DNA of 64,000 nucleotides. It comes from Pseudomonas sp. MF4836. GTDB lineage: Bacteria > Pseudomonadota > Gammaproteobacteria > Pseudomonadales > Pseudomonadaceae. Made by a program: the position numbers and the translations under genes. The notes beneath the pieces are model-generated. The model made no database searches. It worked only from the letters and a program-made list of their open reading frames with translations, and was not told the DNA's origin. The stretch is taken from positions 1-64,000 of the forward strand of contig NZ_MVOL01000013.1 in the NCBI RefSeq assembly GCF_002018875.1, read 5' to 3'. Below are positions 8,600 to 17,502 of this stretch, in pieces (position 1 is the first letter of the stretch; the number at the start of each line of letters is the position of its first letter).

Positions 8600-9790
8600 T
8601 TACAGACCGGCAGCGGCGCGCAGGGCCTCGGCGCGGTCGGTTTTTTCCCAGGTGAAGGTGGTGAAGGTGTCTTCGCCCACGGTCTTGGTTTGCGGGGTAC
8701 GACCGAAGTGGCCGTAAGCAGCGGTTTCCTGGTACATCGGGTGCAGCAGGTCGAGCATGGTGGTGATGGCGTATGGACGCAGGTCGAACACGTCACGTAC
8801 CAGCTTGACGATCTTGTCGTCGCTGATCTTGCCGGTGCCGAAGGTGTTCAACGAGATCGAAGTCGGTTGAGCGACGCCGATAGCGTAGGAAACCTGAATC
8901 TCGCAGCGCTCGGCCAGGCCGGCAGCGACGATGTTCTTGGCCACATAGCGACCGGCGTAGGCGGCCGAACGGTCAACCTTGGATGGATCCTTGCCGGAGA
9001 ACGCGCCGCCGCCGTGACGGGCCATGCCGCCGTAGCTGTCGACGATGATCTTGCGACCGGTCAGGCCGCAGTCGCCCACCGGGCCGCCAATGATGAACTG
9101 GCCAGTCGGGTTGATGTGGAACTGGGTGTCCTTGGTCAGCAGGTCGGCCGGCAGCACGTGCTTGACGATCAGCTCCATCACGCCTTCGCGCAGGTCTTTG
9201 TACGACACGTCAGGGTTGTGCTGGGTCGACAATACGACGGCGTCGATCGCCACCACCTTGCCGCCTTCGTAACGGCAGGTCACTTGCGACTTGGCGTCGG
9301 GACGCAGCCAAGGCAGCAGGCCGGATTTGCGGGCCTCGGCCTGGCGCTGCACCAGTTGGTGCGAGAAGGTGATCGGTGCCGGCATCAGCACGTCGGTTTC
9401 GTTGCTGGCGTAGCCGAACATCAGGCCCTGGTCGCCGGCGCCCTGATCTTCAGGCTTGGCACGGTCTACACCCTGGTTGATGTCGGGGGACTGCTTGCCG
9501 ATGATGTTCATCACGCCGCAGGTCGCGCCGTCGAAGCCGACGTCGGAGCTGTTGTAGCCGATGTCCAGGATGACGTTACGGACGATTTCTTCCAGATCGA
9601 CCCAGGCCGATGTGGTGACTTCGCCGGCGATGATCGCCACGCCGGTTTTCACCAGAGTCTCGCAAGCCACGCGGGCGAACTTGTCTTGGGTAATGATGGC
9701 GTCCAGCACCGCGTCAGAAATCTGGTCGGCGATTTTGTCCGGATGCCCTTCAGACACGGACTCGGAGGTGAAAAGGGAGTATTCGCTCAT
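8600..9790 (-). CDS. metK: S-adenosylmethionine synthase
   Basis: Enzyme of 396 residues that makes S-adenosylmethionine from methionine and ATP in the cytoplasm. All hallmark motifs are present: GHPDKIADQISDAVLDA near the N-terminus, GDQGLMFGYA, and the P-loop GGGAFSGKDPSKVDRSAAY. Length equals the family norm. The gene lies 18 bases downstream of the ArsR-methyltransferase gene on the same strand, so the two are probably co-transcribed and under the same operator at 10843-10870. Confidence 0.97.
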   Translation of the reverse strand: MSEYSLFTSESVSEGHPDKIADQISDAVLDAIITQDKFARVACETLVKTGVAIIAGEVTTSAWVDLEEIVRNVILDIGYNSSDVGFDGATCGVMNIIGKQSPDINQGVDRAKPEDQGAGDQGLMFGYASNETDVLMPAPITFSHQLVQRQAEARKSGLLPWLRPDAKSQVTCRYEGGKVVAIDAVVLSTQHNPDVSYKDLREGVMELIVKHVLPADLLTKDTQFHINPTGQFIIGGPVGDCGLTGRKIIVDSYGGMARHGGGAFSGKDPSKVDRSAAYAGRYVAKNIVAAGLAERCEIQVSYAIGVAQPTSISLNTFGTGKISDDKIVKLVRDVFDLRPYAITTMLDLLHPMYQETAAYGHFGRTPQTKTVGEDTFTTFTWEKTDRAEALRAAAGL

Positions 9791-9808
9791 CTCGACGGTT
9801 TCCTAAAT

Positions 9809-10804
9809 TTACCGATGGTGAGTGTCGCCAGCCGGTCGCTGAAAATGGCGGACCTGAATCTGGAAACCATTACGTAAGCCTACATACAGGCTTTCCCCGG
9901 GAACCAGTCCCGCAGCGGTGGCCCAACGGGCCAGATCTTCCTGTTCAAAGCCCAGCCAGAGATCACCGCAGGCCTCCCTGGCCCAACTCTGGTTGTGGCT
10001 GCACAACTCTGTCACTAACAGGCTACCGCCTGGTTGCAGCAGGCCGGCCATGTGTTTCATGGCTTCGGCGGGCGCTGCGAAATGGTGCAAGACCATGTTC
10101 AACACGACGCAGTTGGCGCTCAGGCCTACGCCATTCAGTGCATCGGCCAACTGCAGGCTGACGTTAGCCAGCGCTTCGCGTTCACACAGCTGACGCGCCA
10201 GATCCAGCATCGCCGGGCTGTTGTCCAGCGCGGTGACCTGATGAAAGCGGCGGGCCAGATCCGGCAGAAAGCCACCGTCGCCCGGGCCGACTTCGATGGC
10301 CGTGGCGGTGCTGCCGAAATTCAGCTGATCCAGCAACGAAAGCAAGCTCTCGCGGTACTGGGGCAGTCCTGCGATCAGGTCCTGCTGGGCGCGAAACTTC
10401 TCCGCGACCCGGGAAAAAAAGTCCTGGCTGGCCGTCGCCCGTTGTCGATGCACCAGGCCGATCCGCGCCTGTACGTCAAAGGGCAGGGCCAGTTGGTCGA
10501 CTTCATCGAGCAGAGCTGCATGCAACCTGCCACCCAGTTGCTCGGTGTTGGGCAGGGCACGGCGATAGAAAATCGCATTGCCCTCGCGGCGGGTCGCCAC
10601 CAGGTCGGCCTGGGCCAGAACCTTGAGGTGGTGGCTCATGCCGGACTGGCCGATGGCAAAGATCTGCGCCAGCTCCAGTACACCGAACGAGTCGTTGGTC
10701 AGCGCGCGCAATACATTCAATCGCAGCGGATCGCCGCCGGCCTTGCACAAGGCCGCCAGTTCATCGCAGTCGTCATGGCGAATGGAAGGCACACGTAAAT
10801 TCAT
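9809..10804 (-). CDS. ArsR-family regulator fused to SAM-dependent methyltransferase (SahR-like)
   Basis: Protein of 331 residues. The first ~95 residues form an ArsR winged helix (LNVLRALTNDSFGVLELAQI, recognition helix near GQSGMSHHLKVL); residues ~145-320 are a class I methyltransferase fold with motif I EVGPGDGGFL. No metal-binding ELCVCDL-type motif is seen, so metal sensing is unlikely. Position just upstream of metK, and published work on SahR (an ArsR-family regulator of the methyl cycle that senses S-adenosylhomocysteine), suggest it controls SAM-cycle genes. A perfect inverted repeat lies 39 bases before its start. Whether the methyltransferase domain is catalytic or a sensor is unknown. 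Confidence 0.85.
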   Translation of the reverse strand: MNLRVPSIRHDDCDELAALCKAGGDPLRLNVLRALTNDSFGVLELAQIFAIGQSGMSHHLKVLAQADLVATRREGNAIFYRRALPNTEQLGGRLHAALLDEVDQLALPFDVQARIGLVHRQRATASQDFFSRVAEKFRAQQDLIAGLPQYRESLLSLLDQLNFGSTATAIEVGPGDGGFLPDLARRFHQVTALDNSPAMLDLARQLCEREALANVSLQLADALNGVGLSANCVVLNMVLHHFAAPAEAMKHMAGLLQPGGSLLVTELCSHNQSWAREACGDLWLGFEQEDLARWATAAGLVPGESLYVGLRNGFQIQVRHFQRPAGDTHHR

Positions 10805-10842
10805 AGTGGCGCAGTCTAGTGACGCCCATAAAACCCCGCAAG

Positions 10843-10870
10843 ACCAATATCAAAAAGTTTTGATATTGGT
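10843..10870. promoter_or_regulatory. 13-2-13 perfect inverted repeat, probable ArsR-type operator
   Basis: Arms ACCAATATCAAAA (10843-10855) and TTTTGATATTGGT (10858-10870) are exact reverse complements with a 2-base spacer. The 12-2-12 geometry is standard for ArsR/SmtB operators, and it lies directly upstream of the ArsR-methyltransferase/metK unit and 191 bases before tktA. A role in autoregulation and metK control is inferred. Confidence 0.75.
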
Positions 10871-11061
10871 AGATAAATGGCACTTGAAGCAGCCTTTGCT
10901 CTCTAAAGACGAAATGCAGAAAGGTTTCATCAGGCGATAAGCGCTTTATCCACAGGAAAAACGTGCCAGAACGACTATCTGTCATTGCCCCCGCCTACGG
11001 GCTGAGGGAAAATGCGCGTCTTTTTTCCGTTTCGTTTTATTCAAACCCTAGGAGATCAGCG

Positions 11062-13059
11062 ATGCCCAGCCGTCGTGAGCGTGCCAACGCCATTCGTGCC
11101 CTCAGCATGGATGCCGTGCAAAAAGCCAACAGCGGCCATCCCGGTGCCCCGATGGGTATGGCGGATATCGCCGAGGTACTCTGGCGTGACTACCTGAAGC
11201 ACAACCCGAGTAATCCGGCTTTCGCCGACCGTGACCGCTTCGTGCTGTCCAACGGCCACGGCTCGATGTTGATCTACTCGCTGCTGCACCTGACCGGCTA
11301 TGACCTGTCGATCGAAGACCTGAAAAACTTCCGCCAACTGCACAGCCGCACCCCGGGTCACCCGGAATTCGGCTACACCCCGGGTGTTGAAACCACCACC
11401 GGTCCGTTGGGCCAGGGCCTGGCCAACGCCGTGGGTTTCGCCCTCGCAGAGAAAGTCCTGGCGGCGCAGTTCAACCGCCCGGGGCACAACGTTGTCGATC
11501 ACCACACCTACGTGTTCCTGGGTGATGGCTGCATGATGGAAGGCATTTCCCACGAAGTGGGTTCCCTGGCCGGTACACTGGGCCTGGGCAAGCTGATTGC
11601 CTTCTACGATGACAACGGCATCTCCATCGACGGCGAAGTCGAAGGCTGGTTTACCGATGACACCCCGAAGCGTTTCGAAGCCTACAACTGGCAGGTGATC
11701 CGCAACGTCGACGGTCATGATCCTGAAGAACTGAAGATCGCCATCGAGACCGCGCGCAAAAGCGAGCAGCCGACCCTGATCTGCTGCAAGACCACCATCG
11801 GTTTCGGCTCGCCGAACAAGCAAGGCAAGGAAGACTGCCACGGCGCCCCATTGGGTGACGCGGAAATCGCCCTGACCCGCAAGGCGCTGAACTGGAACTA
11901 CGCTCCGTTCGAAATCCCGGCCGATATCTACGCCGAGTGGGACGCCAAGGAAGCCGGCCGCGCGGTCGAAGCCGAGTGGGATCAGCGCTTCGCGGCCTAC
12001 TCCGCCGCCTTCCCTGAGCTGGCCAACGAGCTGGTCCGTCGCCTGGCCGGTGAATTGCCTGCCGATTTCGCCGAAAAGGCCTCCGCCTATATCGCTGAAG
12101 TCGCGGCCAAGGGCGAAACCATCGCCAGCCGCAAGGCCAGCCAGAACGCCCTGAATGCCTACGGCCCACTGCTGCCTGAACTGCTGGGCGGCTCCGCTGA
12201 CCTGGCCGGTTCCAACCTGACCCTGTGGAAAGGCTGCAAAGGCGTGTCGGCGGAAGATGCCAGCGGCAACTACATGTACTACGGCGTTCGCGAGTTCGGC
12301 ATGAGCGCGATCATGAACGGCGTGTCCCTGCACGGCGGCCTGGTGCCTTACGGCGCGACCTTCCTGATGTTCATGGAATACGCCCGCAACGCGGTGCGCA
12401 TGGCGTCCTTGATGAAGAAGCGCGTGGTGTTCGTCTACACCCACGACTCCATCGGCTTGGGCGAAGACGGCCCGACTCACCAGCCGGTCGAGCAACTGAC
12501 CAGCCTGCGCAGCACCCCGAACCTCGACACCTGGCGTCCAGCCGATGCCGTGGAATCGGCCGTCTGCTGGAAGCTGGCCATCGAGCGCAAGGACGGCCCT
12601 TCGGCGCTGATCTTCTCCCGTCAGAACCTGCAGCACCAAACCCGCGATGCCGGCCAGATCGCTGATATCGCCCGTGGCGGCTACGTGTTGAAGGACTGCG
12701 CAGGCGAGCCTGAGCTGATCCTGATCTCCACCGGTTCGGAAGTGGGCCTGGCGGTTCAGGCGTTCGACAAGCTGACCGAGCAGGGCCGCAAGGTGCGTGT
12801 GGTTTCCATGCCGTGCACCAGCGTGTTCGATGCCCAGGACGCCGGCTACAAGCAATCGGTCCTGCCGTTGCAGGTCAGTGCCCGTATCGCCATCGAGGCC
12901 GCTCACGCGGACTACTGGTACAAGTACGTGGGCCTGGAAGGCCGCGTGATCGGCATGACCACCTACGGCGAGTCGGCGCCTGCGCCAGCCTTGTTCGAAG
13001 AGTTCGGCTTCACCCTGGAAAACATCCTGGGTCAGGCTGAAGAACTGCTGGAAGACTAA
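11062..13059 (+). CDS. tktA: transketolase
   Basis: Thiamine-diphosphate enzyme of 665 residues of the non-oxidative pentose phosphate pathway, moving two-carbon units between sugar phosphates. Visible motifs: SGHPGAPMGMA, the ThDP-binding GDGCMMEGISHE ... DDNGISIDG, and the transketolase signature around THDSIGLGEDGPTHQP. An in-frame upstream ATG at 10963 was rejected: AGGAG sits 8 bases before 11062 and homologues start at MPSRRERANAIRALS. It heads a run of central-carbon genes with epd, pgk and fba. Confidence 0.96.
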   Translation: MPSRRERANAIRALSMDAVQKANSGHPGAPMGMADIAEVLWRDYLKHNPSNPAFADRDRFVLSNGHGSMLIYSLLHLTGYDLSIEDLKNFRQLHSRTPGHPEFGYTPGVETTTGPLGQGLANAVGFALAEKVLAAQFNRPGHNVVDHHTYVFLGDGCMMEGISHEVGSLAGTLGLGKLIAFYDDNGISIDGEVEGWFTDDTPKRFEAYNWQVIRNVDGHDPEELKIAIETARKSEQPTLICCKTTIGFGSPNKQGKEDCHGAPLGDAEIALTRKALNWNYAPFEIPADIYAEWDAKEAGRAVEAEWDQRFAAYSAAFPELANELVRRLAGELPADFAEKASAYIAEVAAKGETIASRKASQNALNAYGPLLPELLGGSADLAGSNLTLWKGCKGVSAEDASGNYMYYGVREFGMSAIMNGVSLHGGLVPYGATFLMFMEYARNAVRMASLMKKRVVFVYTHDSIGLGEDGPTHQPVEQLTSLRSTPNLDTWRPADAVESAVCWKLAIERKDGPSALIFSRQNLQHQTRDAGQIADIARGGYVLKDCAGEPELILISTGSEVGLAVQAFDKLTEQGRKVRVVSMPCTSVFDAQDAGYKQSVLPLQVSARIAIEAAHADYWYKYVGLEGRVIGMTTYGESAPAPALFEEFGFTLENILGQAEELLED

Positions 13060-13094
13060 AACGCACCGCTCCTCTGTGTAGGAGCGAGCTTGTA

Positions 13095-13224
13095 GTGGCG
13101 AGGGAGCTTGCTCCCGCTGAGCTGCGAAGCGGCCCCAAACCGACCTGTCGAGAGGTATCAGATATACCTCGGCAACCGGCCTGGGAGCGCTGCGCGCTCC
13201 AGCGGGAGCAAGCTCCCTCGCCAC
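13095..13224. repeat. REPIN (two inverted REP elements)
   Basis: GTGGCGAGGGAGCTTGCTCCC-type REP at 13095-13117 and its inverted copy at 13202-13224 flank ~85 bases containing shorter palindromes (gaggtatcagatatacctc; gggagcgctgcgcgctcc). It fills the 230-base gap between tktA and epd. Confidence 0.9.
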
Positions 13225-13290
13225 GCAAGCGCGCTCCTACAAGGGTTTGCGTATAACCCGTGTGTCTACCTGTACCTGATTGAGAACCCC

Positions 13291-14370
13291 ATGCCTCAAC
13301 CGCGTCCCTACAAAGTTGCACTCAACGGCTACGGCCGGATTGGTCGTTGCGTCTTGCGTGCTCTGTTCGAGCGAGGGGCCGCGGCCGGGTTCGAAATTGT
13401 TGCAATCAACGACCTGGCCGACATGGCCAGCATCGAATACCTGACACGCTTCGACTCCACCCATGGCCGGTTCCCCGGCGAGGTGAGGATCGATGGCGAT
13501 TGTCTGCATATTAATGGCAACTGCGTGAAGGTCTTGCGCAGTGCTACCCCCGAAGGCATCGATTGGGCGTCCCTGGGCGTCGATCTGGTGCTGGAGTGCT
13601 CCGGCGCTTACCACACCCGGGCCGATGGCCAGCGCTTCCTCGATGCCGGTGCGCCGCGGGTGCTGTTTTCCCAGCCGATGGCCAGTGAGTCGGATGTCGA
13701 CGCCACCATCGTCTACGGCGTCAACCAGGATTGCCTGACCGGCCGCGAGCTGCTGGTATCCAACGCCTCCTGCACCACCAACTGCGGCGTTCCGCTGTTG
13801 CGCCTGCTGGATCAGGCGATCGGCCTGGAGTACGTATCGATCACCACCATTCACTCGGCGATGAACGATCAGCCGGTGATCGACGCCTATCACCACGAAG
13901 ACCTGCGCCGTACCCGTTCGGCGTTCCAGTCGGTGATCCCGGTGTCCACCGGTCTGGCCCGAGGCATCGAACGGCTGCTGCCGGAACTTGCCGGGCGAAT
14001 TCAGGCCAAAGCAGTGCGCGTGCCGACGGTGAACGTGTCGTGCCTCGATATCACCCTGCAAACCGTGAGTGATACCGATGCCGGCGAGGTCAACCGGATC
14101 CTGCGCGAGGCCGCCACCAGCGGCCCGCTCAAGGGTTTGCTGGCCTACACCGAGCTGCCGCACGCCAGCTGTGATTTCAACCACGACCCGCATTCGGCGA
14201 TCGTCGACGCCAGTCAGACCCGTGTTTCCGGCCCCCGGCTGGTGAACATCCTGGCCTGGTTCGACAACGAATGGGGGTTTGCCAACCGAATGCTGGACGT
14301 TGCAGGACATTATCTGCAAACAGCTGCTCCACTTTCTGCCCCTCTACTCCCTGCTTCTCAACAGCAGTAA
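13291..14370 (+). CDS. epd: D-erythrose-4-phosphate dehydrogenase
   Basis: NAD+-dependent GAPDH-superfamily enzyme of 359 residues that oxidises erythrose 4-phosphate to 4-phosphoerythronate, the first committed step to pyridoxal phosphate. Rossmann motif NGYGRIGRCVLRAL at the N-terminus; catalytic Cys161 in NASCTTNCGVP; C-terminal WFDNEWGFANRM. Start at 13291 gives the normal N-terminus MPQPRPYKVALNGYGRIG; longer frames run into the REPIN. Placement between tktA and pgk is the common gamma-proteobacterial order. A GAPDH role is less likely given this context. Confidence 0.92.
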   Translation: MPQPRPYKVALNGYGRIGRCVLRALFERGAAAGFEIVAINDLADMASIEYLTRFDSTHGRFPGEVRIDGDCLHINGNCVKVLRSATPEGIDWASLGVDLVLECSGAYHTRADGQRFLDAGAPRVLFSQPMASESDVDATIVYGVNQDCLTGRELLVSNASCTTNCGVPLLRLLDQAIGLEYVSITTIHSAMNDQPVIDAYHHEDLRRTRSAFQSVIPVSTGLARGIERLLPELAGRIQAKAVRVPTVNVSCLDITLQTVSDTDAGEVNRILREAATSGPLKGLLAYTELPHASCDFNHDPHSAIVDASQTRVSGPRLVNILAWFDNEWGFANRMLDVAGHYLQTAAPLSAPLLPASQQQ

Positions 14371-14387
14371 CCCAGGAATTGCGACCC

Positions 14388-15551
14388 ATGACCGTGTTGA
14401 AGATGACCGACCTCGATCTGCAAGGTAAGCGCGTACTGATCCGTGAAGACCTCAACGTCCCAGTCAAGGACGGTGTTGTCACCAGCGATGCGCGAATCCT
14501 GGCCTCGCTGCCGACCATCAAGCTGGCCCTGGAAAAAGGCGCGGCAGTGATGGTCTGCTCGCACCTGGGCCGTCCGACCGAAGGCGAGTTCTCGGCCGAG
14601 AACAGCCTCAAGCCCGTCGCCGACTACCTGAGCAAGGCCTTGGGCCGTGAGGTGCCGCTGGTGGCCGATTACCTGAACGGTGTCGAGGTCAAGGCCGGTG
14701 ACATCGTGTTGTTCGAAAACGTGCGCTTCAACAAGGGCGAGAAAAAGAACGCCGACGAACTGGCCCAGCAATACGCTGCGCTGTGCGACGTGTTCGTGAT
14801 GGACGCTTTCGGCACCGCCCACCGTGCCGAGGGCTCGACCCATGGCGTGGCCAAGTTCGCCAAGGTCGCTGCGGCCGGTCCGTTGCTGGCCGCTGAGCTG
14901 GATGCACTGGGCAAGGCCCTGGGCGCCCCGGCACAACCGATGGCGGCCATCGTTGCCGGTTCCAAGGTGTCGACCAAGCTTGACGTGCTCAACAGCCTGA
15001 GCCAGATCTGCAATCAACTGATCGTCGGCGGCGGTATTGCCAACACCTTCCTCGCGGCTGCCGGTCACCCGGTCGGCAAGTCGCTGTACGAGCCGGACCT
15101 GTTGGACACCGCCCGTGACATCGCGGCCAAGGTCAGCGTCCCGCTGCCGGTCGACGTGGTGGTGGCCAAGGAATTTGCCGAAAGCGCCGAAGCCACGGTC
15201 AAGCTGATCGCCGATGTGGCGGCCGACGACATGATCCTCGACATTGGCCCGCAAACCGCCGCGCATTTCGCCGAGCTGCTGAAGTCGTCCAAGACCATCC
15301 TCTGGAACGGTCCGGTCGGCGTGTTCGAGTTCGACCAGTTCGGTAACGGCACCAAGGTGCTGGCCCAGGCCATCGCCGACAGCTCGGCATTCTCCATTGC
15401 CGGTGGTGGCGACACCCTGGCGGCCATCGATAAATATGGTGTGGCCGAGCAAATCTCCTACATTTCTACCGGCGGCGGCGCGTTCCTCGAGTTCGTCGAA
15501 GGCAAGGTGCTGCCAGCCGTGGAAGTCCTGGAAGCACGGGCCAAGGGCTGA
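14388..15551 (+). CDS. pgk: phosphoglycerate kinase
   Basis: Glycolytic/gluconeogenic kinase of 387 residues interconverting 1,3-bisphosphoglycerate and 3-phosphoglycerate with ADP/ATP. Motifs: RVLIREDLNVPVKDG, SHLGRPTEGEF, VFVMDAFGTAHR, and the C-terminal nucleotide-binding GNGTKVLAQAIA...STGGGAFLEF. Start at 14388 (AGGAA upstream, MTVLKMTDLDLQGKRV) is preferred to a longer frame overlapping epd. It begins 17 bases after the epd stop, so the two are co-transcribed. Confidence 0.96.
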   Translation: MTVLKMTDLDLQGKRVLIREDLNVPVKDGVVTSDARILASLPTIKLALEKGAAVMVCSHLGRPTEGEFSAENSLKPVADYLSKALGREVPLVADYLNGVEVKAGDIVLFENVRFNKGEKKNADELAQQYAALCDVFVMDAFGTAHRAEGSTHGVAKFAKVAAAGPLLAAELDALGKALGAPAQPMAAIVAGSKVSTKLDVLNSLSQICNQLIVGGGIANTFLAAAGHPVGKSLYEPDLLDTARDIAAKVSVPLPVDVVVAKEFAESAEATVKLIADVAADDMILDIGPQTAAHFAELLKSSKTILWNGPVGVFEFDQFGNGTKVLAQAIADSSAFSIAGGGDTLAAIDKYGVAEQISYISTGGGAFLEFVEGKVLPAVEVLEARAKG

Positions 15552-15582
15552 AGCCCCATTGGCCAGGCAAAGGAGTGTTCAC

Positions 15583-15804
15583 ATGGTCAAGACGTTAATG
15601 CTGTTGATCGGCGTCGGGTTGCTGGTGGGGTGTTCCAGCACCCCCGAGGCCAAACCTGCGGTCGAGCCAGGGGCGCCGGACAACGGCTGCTACCAGGCCG
15701 ATTGGCAGGCCGAGACGGCGCCGGTGATTAACAAGCGTCTGGGCCCTGATGGCCTGGACAAATACGAAACCCCGTCCCGGACCAAGGAACATGGTTGTCC
15801 TTGA
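15583..15804 (+). CDS. small lipoprotein, unknown function
   Basis: Protein of 73 residues with a lipoprotein signal (LLIGVGLLVGCSS, Cys at residue 17) and a short Pro/Ala-rich linker, then a mature part with two further Cys (NGCYQ and C-terminal HGCP) that may form a disulfide. AGGAG stands 8 bases before the ATG. It sits 31 bases after pgk and 59 before the MliC-like gene, consistent with the pgk-fba transcription unit. I do not recognise the family. Confidence 0.75.
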   Translation: MVKTLMLLIGVGLLVGCSSTPEAKPAVEPGAPDNGCYQADWQAETAPVINKRLGPDGLDKYETPSRTKEHGCP

Positions 15805-15863
15805 CGGGTCTCATTGATTACGCGCTGTGCCGGCGGCCTGCTGCCGCCTGCCGAGGAACACCG

Positions 15864-16193
15864 ATGAAAGGCTTTATCGCCGTGGCGGCGCTGGCATTGC
15901 TGGCAGGTTGCGCCAACCTGGATCTGTTCAAGTCGCCACCCGCCGACACCTGGACCACCTGGGTCTGCGACAGCCAGGCACACGTGGTCTGGCGCTACAC
16001 CGACAGCAGCCGCAAGGAAGTCGATGTGCGCCTGGGCGGGGCCGATCAGGTCTACCGCCTGAAGCTGGAGCCGGGCGCCTCGGGCGCGCTGTACAGCAAT
16101 GAGATGCTGGCGTTTCACGAAAAAGGTGAGGAAGGCCTGGTTTACTGGGTCGCCACTAACGATCTGATCGGCCGCGGCTGCAAGGCTCAATAA
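15864..16193 (+). CDS. MliC-family lipoprotein (putative C-type lysozyme inhibitor)
   Basis: Lipoprotein of 109 residues: signal with LALLAGCANL (lipid Cys at ~16), then a compact beta-rich domain. The pattern W-V-C-D...V-W-R-Y-T-D, then LEPGASGALYSNEMLAFHEKGEEGLVYW and a C-terminal Cys (GRGCK), resembles the MliC/PliC fold that plugs the active site of lysozyme with its conserved SG loop. The assignment rests on pattern only. It lies in the pgk-to-fba interval. GAGGAA precedes the ATG. Confidence 0.7.
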   Translation: MKGFIAVAALALLAGCANLDLFKSPPADTWTTWVCDSQAHVVWRYTDSSRKEVDVRLGGADQVYRLKLEPGASGALYSNEMLAFHEKGEEGLVYWVATNDLIGRGCKAQ

Positions 16194-16380
16194 AACCGGC
16201 CCCGGTGGCGACGGCCGAGCCGACAGGCTCGCTCGCTACAGGGGTTGGCAGGACACGAAACAGCGTTTTACTTGAATCAGGCAGGGCGGGCTGACCCCCG
16301 ATCTGCAATAACTTGAATAGCAGCCGCCGCTACGGCAGGCTTGCACGATTAACGACCCTCGATCGGGAGAGACACACACA

Positions 16381-17445
16381 ATGGCACTCATCAGCATGCG
16401 CCAGATGCTGGACCACGCAGCCGAATTCGGCTACGGCGTTCCAGCTTTCAACGTCAACAACCTTGAGCAGATGCGCGCCATCATGGAAGCCGCTGACAAG
16501 ACTGACTCCCCGGTGATCGTCCAGGCTTCGGCCGGTGCCCGCAAATACGCCGGTGCGCCTTTCCTGCGCCACCTGATCCTCGCCGCGATCGAAGAATTCC
16601 CGCACATCCCGGTGTGCATGCACCAGGACCACGGCACCAGCCCTGACGTCTGCCAGCGCTCCATCCAGCTGGGCTTCAGCTCGGTCATGATGGACGGCTC
16701 CCTGGGCGAAGACGGCAAGACCCCGACCGACTACGACTACAACGTGCGCGTGACCCAGCAAACCGTGGCCATGGCTCACGCCTGCGGCGTGTCGGTAGAA
16801 GGCGAGCTGGGCTGCCTGGGTTCCCTGGAAACCGGCATGGCCGGTGAAGAAGACGGTATCGGCGCTGAAGGCGTGCTGGATCACAGCCAGATGCTGACCG
16901 ACCCGGAAGAAGCCGCCGACTTTGTCAAGCGCACCCAGGTCGATGCCCTGGCCATCGCTATCGGCACCAGCCACGGCGCCTACAAGTTCACCAAGCCGCC
17001 TACCGGCGACGTGCTGGCCATCGACCGCATCAAAGAGATCCACAAGCGCATTCCCAACACTCACCTGGTGATGCACGGTTCGTCTTCGGTACCGCAAGAG
17101 TGGCTGGCAATCATCAACCAGTACGGCGGCGACATCAAAGAAACCTACGGCGTGCCGGTTGAAGAAATCGTTGAAGGCATCAAGCACGGCGTGCGCAAGG
17201 TCAACATCGACACCGACCTGCGCCTGGCGTCCACCGGTGCGATGCGTCGCCTGATGGCCACCAACCCGAGCGAGTTCGACCCGCGCAAATTCTTCGGCGC
17301 TACCGTGACCGCCATGCGCGACGTGTGCATCGCCCGTTACGAAGCCTTCGGCACCGCCGGCAATGCTTCGAAGATCAAGCCGGTTTCCCTGGAAGCCATG
17401 TTCCAGCGTTACCTCAAGGGTGAGCTGAACGCCAAGGTCAACTAA
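16381..17445 (+). CDS. fba: fructose-bisphosphate aldolase, class II
   Basis: Zn2+-dependent aldolase of 354 residues that cleaves or forms fructose 1,6-bisphosphate. Motifs include VPAFNVNNLEQ, HQDHG (metal/catalytic region), GVSVEGELGCLGS, GTSHGAYKF and HGSSSVPQEW. Length and sequence style fit the Calvin-cycle-type class II subfamily (CbbA/Fda) used by pseudomonads. GGGAG lies about 10 bases before the ATG. A strong terminator follows 17 bases after the stop, ending the central-carbon block. Confidence 0.95.
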   Translation: MALISMRQMLDHAAEFGYGVPAFNVNNLEQMRAIMEAADKTDSPVIVQASAGARKYAGAPFLRHLILAAIEEFPHIPVCMHQDHGTSPDVCQRSIQLGFSSVMMDGSLGEDGKTPTDYDYNVRVTQQTVAMAHACGVSVEGELGCLGSLETGMAGEEDGIGAEGVLDHSQMLTDPEEAADFVKRTQVDALAIAIGTSHGAYKFTKPPTGDVLAIDRIKEIHKRIPNTHLVMHGSSSVPQEWLAIINQYGGDIKETYGVPVEEIVEGIKHGVRKVNIDTDLRLASTGAMRRLMATNPSEFDPRKFFGATVTAMRDVCIARYEAFGTAGNASKIKPVSLEAMFQRYLKGELNAKVN

Positions 17446-17462
17446 GCCCCGGCGTTGTACCG

Positions 17463-17491
17463 AAAAAGCCCGCAGCGATGCGGGCTTTTTT
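17463..17491 (+). terminator. rho-independent terminator after fba
   Basis: Stem AAAAAGCCCGCA / TGCGGGCTTTTTT with a 4-base loop and a six-T run; symmetrical A- and T-runs let it also serve the converging alginate lyase gene. Confidence 0.92.
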
Positions 17492-17502
17492 GTGGGTCGG
17501 TT

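Noticed and set aside
11056..13224. 722-codon open frame antisense to tktA
   Set aside because: Shadow of a GC-rich gene with strong codon bias; no ribosome-binding site, and the plus-strand transketolase is certain.
13095..13224. Repeated palindromes considered as a CRISPR array
   Set aside because: Only two inverted copies with one interval and no cas genes; they are REP elements.
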